Shown here piece after piece: positions 4,868 through 8,001 of a stretch of 8,001 bases of DNA (positions are counted from its first letter, which is position 1; every line of letters begins with the position of its first letter). Source of the DNA: Haemophilus sp. (lineage in GTDB: Bacteria > Pseudomonadota > Gammaproteobacteria > Enterobacterales > Pasteurellaceae). The position numbers and the translations under genes were made by a program. Under the pieces are notes generated by a model. The model did no database searches. It saw nothing but the letters and a program-made list of their open reading frames with translations, and was not told the origin of the DNA. The stretch covers positions 1 through 8,001 of the forward strand of contig JAHZCF010000089.1 of the NCBI GenBank assembly GCA_019423005.1, read 5' to 3'.

Positions 4868-7801
4868 ATGGCGCTTTCACTTCCGCTTTCGACGGAAAAA
4901 CTCATTCAACTTGGCGAAGTGCTTTGCCAATATTTCCCTGAAATGAATCTTGATGAATTAACCCAACAAATCGAGCGAGACGCAACAGATCTCACGACTC
5001 CAATCGGACAAATCAACTATGCCATCAGTCTGTCTGATTTCTTGGAAAAAGTCTTAAAAAAACACCCGCACTTTTTAGCCCAATGGTGGCAAACACCTCC
5101 TCAATTTTCAGATTGTCAACATTATGCTAGCCGTTTAGCTGAGCGACTCTCCGTTACCCAAAACGAAGAACAGCTTTACAAAACGCTACGAGATTTTCGT
5201 AATCAAGAAATGGCGAAACTCAGTTTCTGTCAAAGCTTGAATCTTGCCACCGTAGAAGAAATTTTTATTCGTCTTTCTAAACTTGCTGAGAGTCTTATCA
5301 TTGGTGCAAGAGACTGGCTGTACAAACAAGCTTGCGAAGAAATGGGCACGCCTTGTGATGAACATGGCAACCCTCAGCAACTCTATATTCTTGGCATGGG
5401 AAAATTAGGTGGTTTTGAGCTAAATTTCTCCTCTGATATTGATTTAATTTTTACCTATCCCTCACAAGGTGAAACCGTCGGTGCAAGACGAGCCGTTGAT
5501 AATGCTAAATTTTTTACCCGTTTAGGACAACGTCTGATTAATGCATTGGATCAATTTACGCCAGATGGCTTTGTCTATCGTACAGATATGCGTCTTCGTC
5601 CTTTTGGCGATAGTGGTGCACTTGCCTTAAGTTTTTCTGCGATGGAACAATATTACCAAGATCAGGGGCGAGATTGGGAACGCTATGCCATGATCAAAGG
5701 TCGTATTTTAGGCGGTGATGCGCAAGATCCCAATGTAAAAACCTTACAACAATTACTTCATCCTTTTGTGTATCGACGCTATATTGATTTTAGTGTGATT
5801 CAAGCTTTACGTGAAATGAAAGGTAAAATTGAGCGTGAAGTTCGTCGTCGTGGCTTAAAAGACAATATTAAACTAGGTGCAGGCGGGATTCGAGAAATCG
5901 AATTTATTGTGCAAGTTTTTCAACTGATTCGTGGTGGACGTGAGATTAAGCTCCAACAACATGAATTACTTAAACTTCTGCCCGAAATACGGGATCTTGG
6001 TTTAATTACGCCTCAACAATATCATGAATTAAGAGACGCTTATATCTTCCTTCGTCGTACTGAAAACGTGCTACAAGCTATTGATGATCAACAGACGCAA
6101 CTTCTCCCAACTGATGAAGAAAATCGCCTTAGATTAAGGGTCGCTTGTCGAGAATATACTTACTTAGATGAGAACAATCAAACTACGATGAAATCTTATC
6201 CAATTGAAAACTGGGATGATTTCTATCAAATACTACAAGCACACCAACAAAAAGTGCGGTCAGTTTTTGATGCATTAATTGGTGAAGAAAAAGATGAACG
6301 TAGCGATGACAATAATCAGTGGATTGATTTTTTAGAAAGTGACCTCGATGATATTGAACAAATGCTGATTGATAATCACATTGATGAAGACGCAATTTCC
6401 GATATCTTAGATAAACTGATTCAATTCAAAGAGGGGCTTGCGCGCCGTGTTATTGGCTCTCGTGGTCGAGAAGTTCTAGCTCACTTATTACCAAATATCT
6501 TTACCCAAATATTTGAGCAAAAAAATTACCGCACTTTATTGCCACGCATTCTCAATATTATCGATAAAATTGCGAGTAGAACGACGTATTTAGAATTGCT
6601 CTTAGAAAATCCTCAAACCATTAAGCAGCTTATTGAACTATGTGCGCAATCCCAGATGATTGCCGAACAAGTCGCTCGTTACCCTATTCTACTCGATGAA
6701 TTATTAAATACTGAAGCGCTACGTAATCCATTGCCGTTCACACAGTATCCTGATGAATTGAAGCAATATATGCTACGATTACCGCAAGATGATGAAGAAC
6801 AATTTATTGACGGTTTACGCCAATTCAAACAGTCTATTTTATTACGTGTTGCAGCCGCCGATATTCTCGGCGTATTGCCTGTTATGAAAGTGAGCGATCA
6901 TCTCACTTATCTAGCTGAAGCAATTATTGATGCCGTTGTCAATTTTGCCTGGCAACAAATCAGTCAACGCTTTGGTGTACCCGAACATCTAGTAGGTAAA
7001 ACAGAAAAAGTTTTTTTAGTAATTGGCTACGGTAAATTAGGCGGAATTGAACTCGGTTATAAATCTGATTTGGATTTAGTCTTTTTATACCAATCCGTTG
7101 AAGGTCAAACCATTGGTGGAAAAAAATCCATTGATAGCAATCAATTCTATTTAAGATTGGCTCAAAAAATTGTCAGTATTTTTAGTATGAATACGAGTGC
7201 TGGTATACTCTACGATGTTGATATGCGATTACGACCTTCAGGCGATGCAGGCTTATTAGGCTGTTCACTTCAAGCATTTGAAAACTATCAACTCAATGAA
7301 GCATGGACTTGGGAAAAGCAAGCGCTTGTCCGTAGCCGTGCTATTTTTGGTGAAACTGAATTAAAAGCAGAATTTGAAAAAATTCGCTGTAATGTACTTT
7401 CCGCTCAAAGAGATATTAATCAGTTAAAAATCGAAGTAAGGAAAATGCGTGAAAAAATGTACGAACATTTATCTCATACAAAAGAAGGATTTTTTAATAT
7501 CAAAACCGATCGTGGCGGCATTACCGATATTGAATTTATCGCCCAGTATCTGATGCTTGCGAATGCCCCAGCTAATCCAATATTAACCAAATGGTCTGAT
7601 AACGTCCGCATCTTTGATTCAATGGCAGAATATCACATTATTTCTCTAACAGAATGTGAAAAGCTCAAATCCTGCTACGTGACACTACGTAATAAAATTC
7701 ATCACCTGAACTTGTTAGGAAATCCTGTCATTGTTGATGATTCAGCGTTTGCAGAAGAAAGAGAGTTTGTTTGTTCTTTCTGGAATAAGCTCTTTTCTTA
7801 A
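4868..7801 (+). CDS. glnE: Bifunctional glutamine synthetase adenylyltransferase / adenylyl-removing enzyme
   Basis: GlnE adds AMP to a tyrosine of each glutamine synthetase subunit to inactivate it, and removes it by phosphorolysis, in response to PII/PII-UMP and glutamine. The 977-residue protein shows both expected nucleotidyltransferase domains. The N-terminal, de-adenylylating domain has GKLGG at 178-182 with metal-binding Asp190 and Asp192 (SSDIDLIF). The C-terminal, adenylylating domain has GKLGG at 722-726 with Asp734 and Asp736 (KSDLDLVF). RMRLRPFGDSG-like and DMRLRPSGDAG blocks follow each, and the helical regulatory domains carry GAGGIREIEFIVQ and RGGITDIEFIAQ. A very acidic stretch lies at about 472-513, between the halves. 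Length is close to E. coli's 946, and both active sites look intact. Two uptake signals lie inside. It is the last gene of the unit, followed by a terminator. Confidence 0.98.
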   Translation: MALSLPLSTEKLIQLGEVLCQYFPEMNLDELTQQIERDATDLTTPIGQINYAISLSDFLEKVLKKHPHFLAQWWQTPPQFSDCQHYASRLAERLSVTQNEEQLYKTLRDFRNQEMAKLSFCQSLNLATVEEIFIRLSKLAESLIIGARDWLYKQACEEMGTPCDEHGNPQQLYILGMGKLGGFELNFSSDIDLIFTYPSQGETVGARRAVDNAKFFTRLGQRLINALDQFTPDGFVYRTDMRLRPFGDSGALALSFSAMEQYYQDQGRDWERYAMIKGRILGGDAQDPNVKTLQQLLHPFVYRRYIDFSVIQALREMKGKIEREVRRRGLKDNIKLGAGGIREIEFIVQVFQLIRGGREIKLQQHELLKLLPEIRDLGLITPQQYHELRDAYIFLRRTENVLQAIDDQQTQLLPTDEENRLRLRVACREYTYLDENNQTTMKSYPIENWDDFYQILQAHQQKVRSVFDALIGEEKDERSDDNNQWIDFLESDLDDIEQMLIDNHIDEDAISDILDKLIQFKEGLARRVIGSRGREVLAHLLPNIFTQIFEQKNYRTLLPRILNIIDKIASRTTYLELLLENPQTIKQLIELCAQSQMIAEQVARYPILLDELLNTEALRNPLPFTQYPDELKQYMLRLPQDDEEQFIDGLRQFKQSILLRVAAADILGVLPVMKVSDHLTYLAEAIIDAVVNFAWQQISQRFGVPEHLVGKTEKVFLVIGYGKLGGIELGYKSDLDLVFLYQSVEGQTIGGKKSIDSNQFYLRLAQKIVSIFSMNTSAGILYDVDMRLRPSGDAGLLGCSLQAFENYQLNEAWTWEKQALVRSRAIFGETELKAEFEKIRCNVLSAQRDINQLKIEVRKMREKMYEHLSHTKEGFFNIKTDRGGITDIEFIAQYLMLANAPANPILTKWSDNVRIFDSMAEYHIISLTECEKLKSCYVTLRNKIHHLNLLGNPVIVDDSAFAEEREFVCSFWNKLFS
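6252..6260 (+). repeat. DNA uptake signal sequence (middle of glnE)
   Basis: Perfect AAGTGCGGT, the only copy in this orientation in the window. It encodes part of KVRS just before the acidic inter-domain stretch of GlnE. Confidence 0.9.
6528..6536 (-). repeat. DNA uptake signal sequence (glnE)
   Basis: Perfect ACCGCACTT encoding part of YRTL. It lies 276 bases from the preceding copy and in the opposite orientation. Confidence 0.9.
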
Positions 7802-7807
7802 AAGATT

Positions 7808-7848
7808 AAAGGAGTCTATCCCCAGATATTTGGGATAAACTCCTTTTT
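7808..7848 (+). terminator. Rho-independent terminator after glnE
   Basis: AAAGGAGT (7808-7815) pairs with ACTCCTTT (7839-7846). After one C/A mismatch, TATCCC (7817-7822) pairs with GGGATA (7832-7837) around a 9-base loop. A T-run (7844-7848) follows, only seven bases after the glnE stop. On the - strand the stem is followed by a weaker T-rich tract (AATCTTT), so it may also stop transcripts escaping the rRNA terminator. Confidence 0.9.
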
Positions 7849-7882
7849 ATATATTCTCTACGTAAAAACAGCCTAACTTTCT

Positions 7883-7891
7883 ACCGCACTT
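7883..7891 (-). repeat. DNA uptake signal sequence (intergenic)
   Basis: Perfect ACCGCACTT between the glnE and rRNA terminators, the only intergenic copy. The - strand flank follows the extended motif well (AAAGTT then TTTTA after the core). It is a single copy, not an inverted pair, so it does not itself form a terminator. Confidence 0.9.
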
Positions 7892-7907
7892 TCCTTTTTT
7901 CAAACTA

Positions 7908-7923
7908 ATCTTTAGTCAAAGAT
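7908..7923. other. Small inverted repeat between the two terminators
   Basis: ATCTTT and AAAGAT form a perfect 6-bp stem around the loop AGTC. No T-run follows on either strand, so it is not a convincing terminator; it could be an RNA processing or 3'-end structure, or chance. Confidence 0.35.
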
Positions 7924-7931
7924 CTATAAGC

Positions 7932-7960
7932 AAAAAACCCAAGCTCTTCAGCTCGGGGTT
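7932..7960 (-). terminator. Rho-independent terminator of the rRNA operon
   Basis: Read on the - strand, AACCC, a bulged C and GAGCT pair with AGCTT and GGGTT around the loop GAAG, including one G-U pair. Six Ts follow directly. It lies about ten bases past the 5S 3' end, the expected position for an rrn terminator. Confidence 0.88.
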
Positions 7961-7970
7961 CTACATTCAG

Positions 7971-8001
7971 TACCTGGCGGTGTCCTACTCTCACATGGGG
8001 A
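7971..8001 (-). rRNA. rrf: 5S ribosomal RNA, 3' end (partial)
   Basis: The reverse complement reads TCCCCATGTGAGAGTAGGAC followed by ACCGCCAGGTA, which matches the conserved 3' part of gammaproteobacterial 5S rRNA (CCCCATGCGAGAGTAGG, then GCCAGGCA in E. coli). About 31 of roughly 115-120 bases are present; the rest, and presumably the 23S and 16S genes, lie beyond the right edge. The exact 3' end is uncertain by a base or two. Confidence 0.93.

Noticed and set aside
5056..5062. A_AAA_AAA slippery run in phase near the start of glnE
   Set aside because: A shift here would only give a short non-functional fragment with a random tail, and no stimulatory structure is visible. Seven-A runs are common in this AT-rich genome.
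1..8001. A new mobile or defence system
   Set aside because: All coding space is taken by five recognised housekeeping genes and an rRNA 3' end. There are no transposase, integrase, toxin or nuclease genes, no attachment sites and no compositional break.

Overview
The window is an ordinary, densely packed chromosomal segment from a gammaproteobacterium of the family Pasteurellaceae. Eight perfect copies of the 9-base DNA uptake signal AAGTGCGGT / ACCGCACTT occur in 8 kb; chance would give well under one. This is the Haemophilus influenzae ('Hin') type of uptake sequence, so the source is probably Haemophilus or a close relative in the same clade (Aggregatibacter, Pasteurella and allies). The AT-leaning codon use fits. 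From memory, the gene order tsaE-amiB-mutL-miaA-glnE matches H. influenzae; the species cannot be fixed from the sequence alone.

Layout: bases 1 to 7801 hold five genes on the + strand. They are tsaE (5' end cut off by the window), amiB, mutL, miaA and glnE, separated by only 11, 8, 1 and 3 bases, so they look like one polycistronic unit. A strong rho-independent terminator follows glnE at 7808-7848. A short intergenic stretch then holds one uptake signal and a small hairpin. A second terminator at 7932-7960, read on the - strand, closes an rRNA operon whose 5S gene 3' end (7971-8001) runs off the right edge. The two transcription units converge.

The genes are a conserved housekeeping set rather than one pathway. 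TsaE acts in tRNA t6A37 formation and MiaA in tRNA i6A37 formation. AmiB splits septal peptidoglycan, MutL couples mismatch recognition to repair, and GlnE sets glutamine synthetase activity by adenylylation. All five proteins carry the expected motifs and appear intact apart from the edge truncation of tsaE.

The most distinctive feature is in amiB. The amidase has no N-terminal AMIN domain before its catalytic domain and carries three LysM domains. The first two belong to a 68-residue tandem duplication that is 66/68 identical in protein but differs at 22 codons in DNA, 20 of them silently. I see no phage, insertion sequence, CRISPR array, defence system or other undescribed system here.
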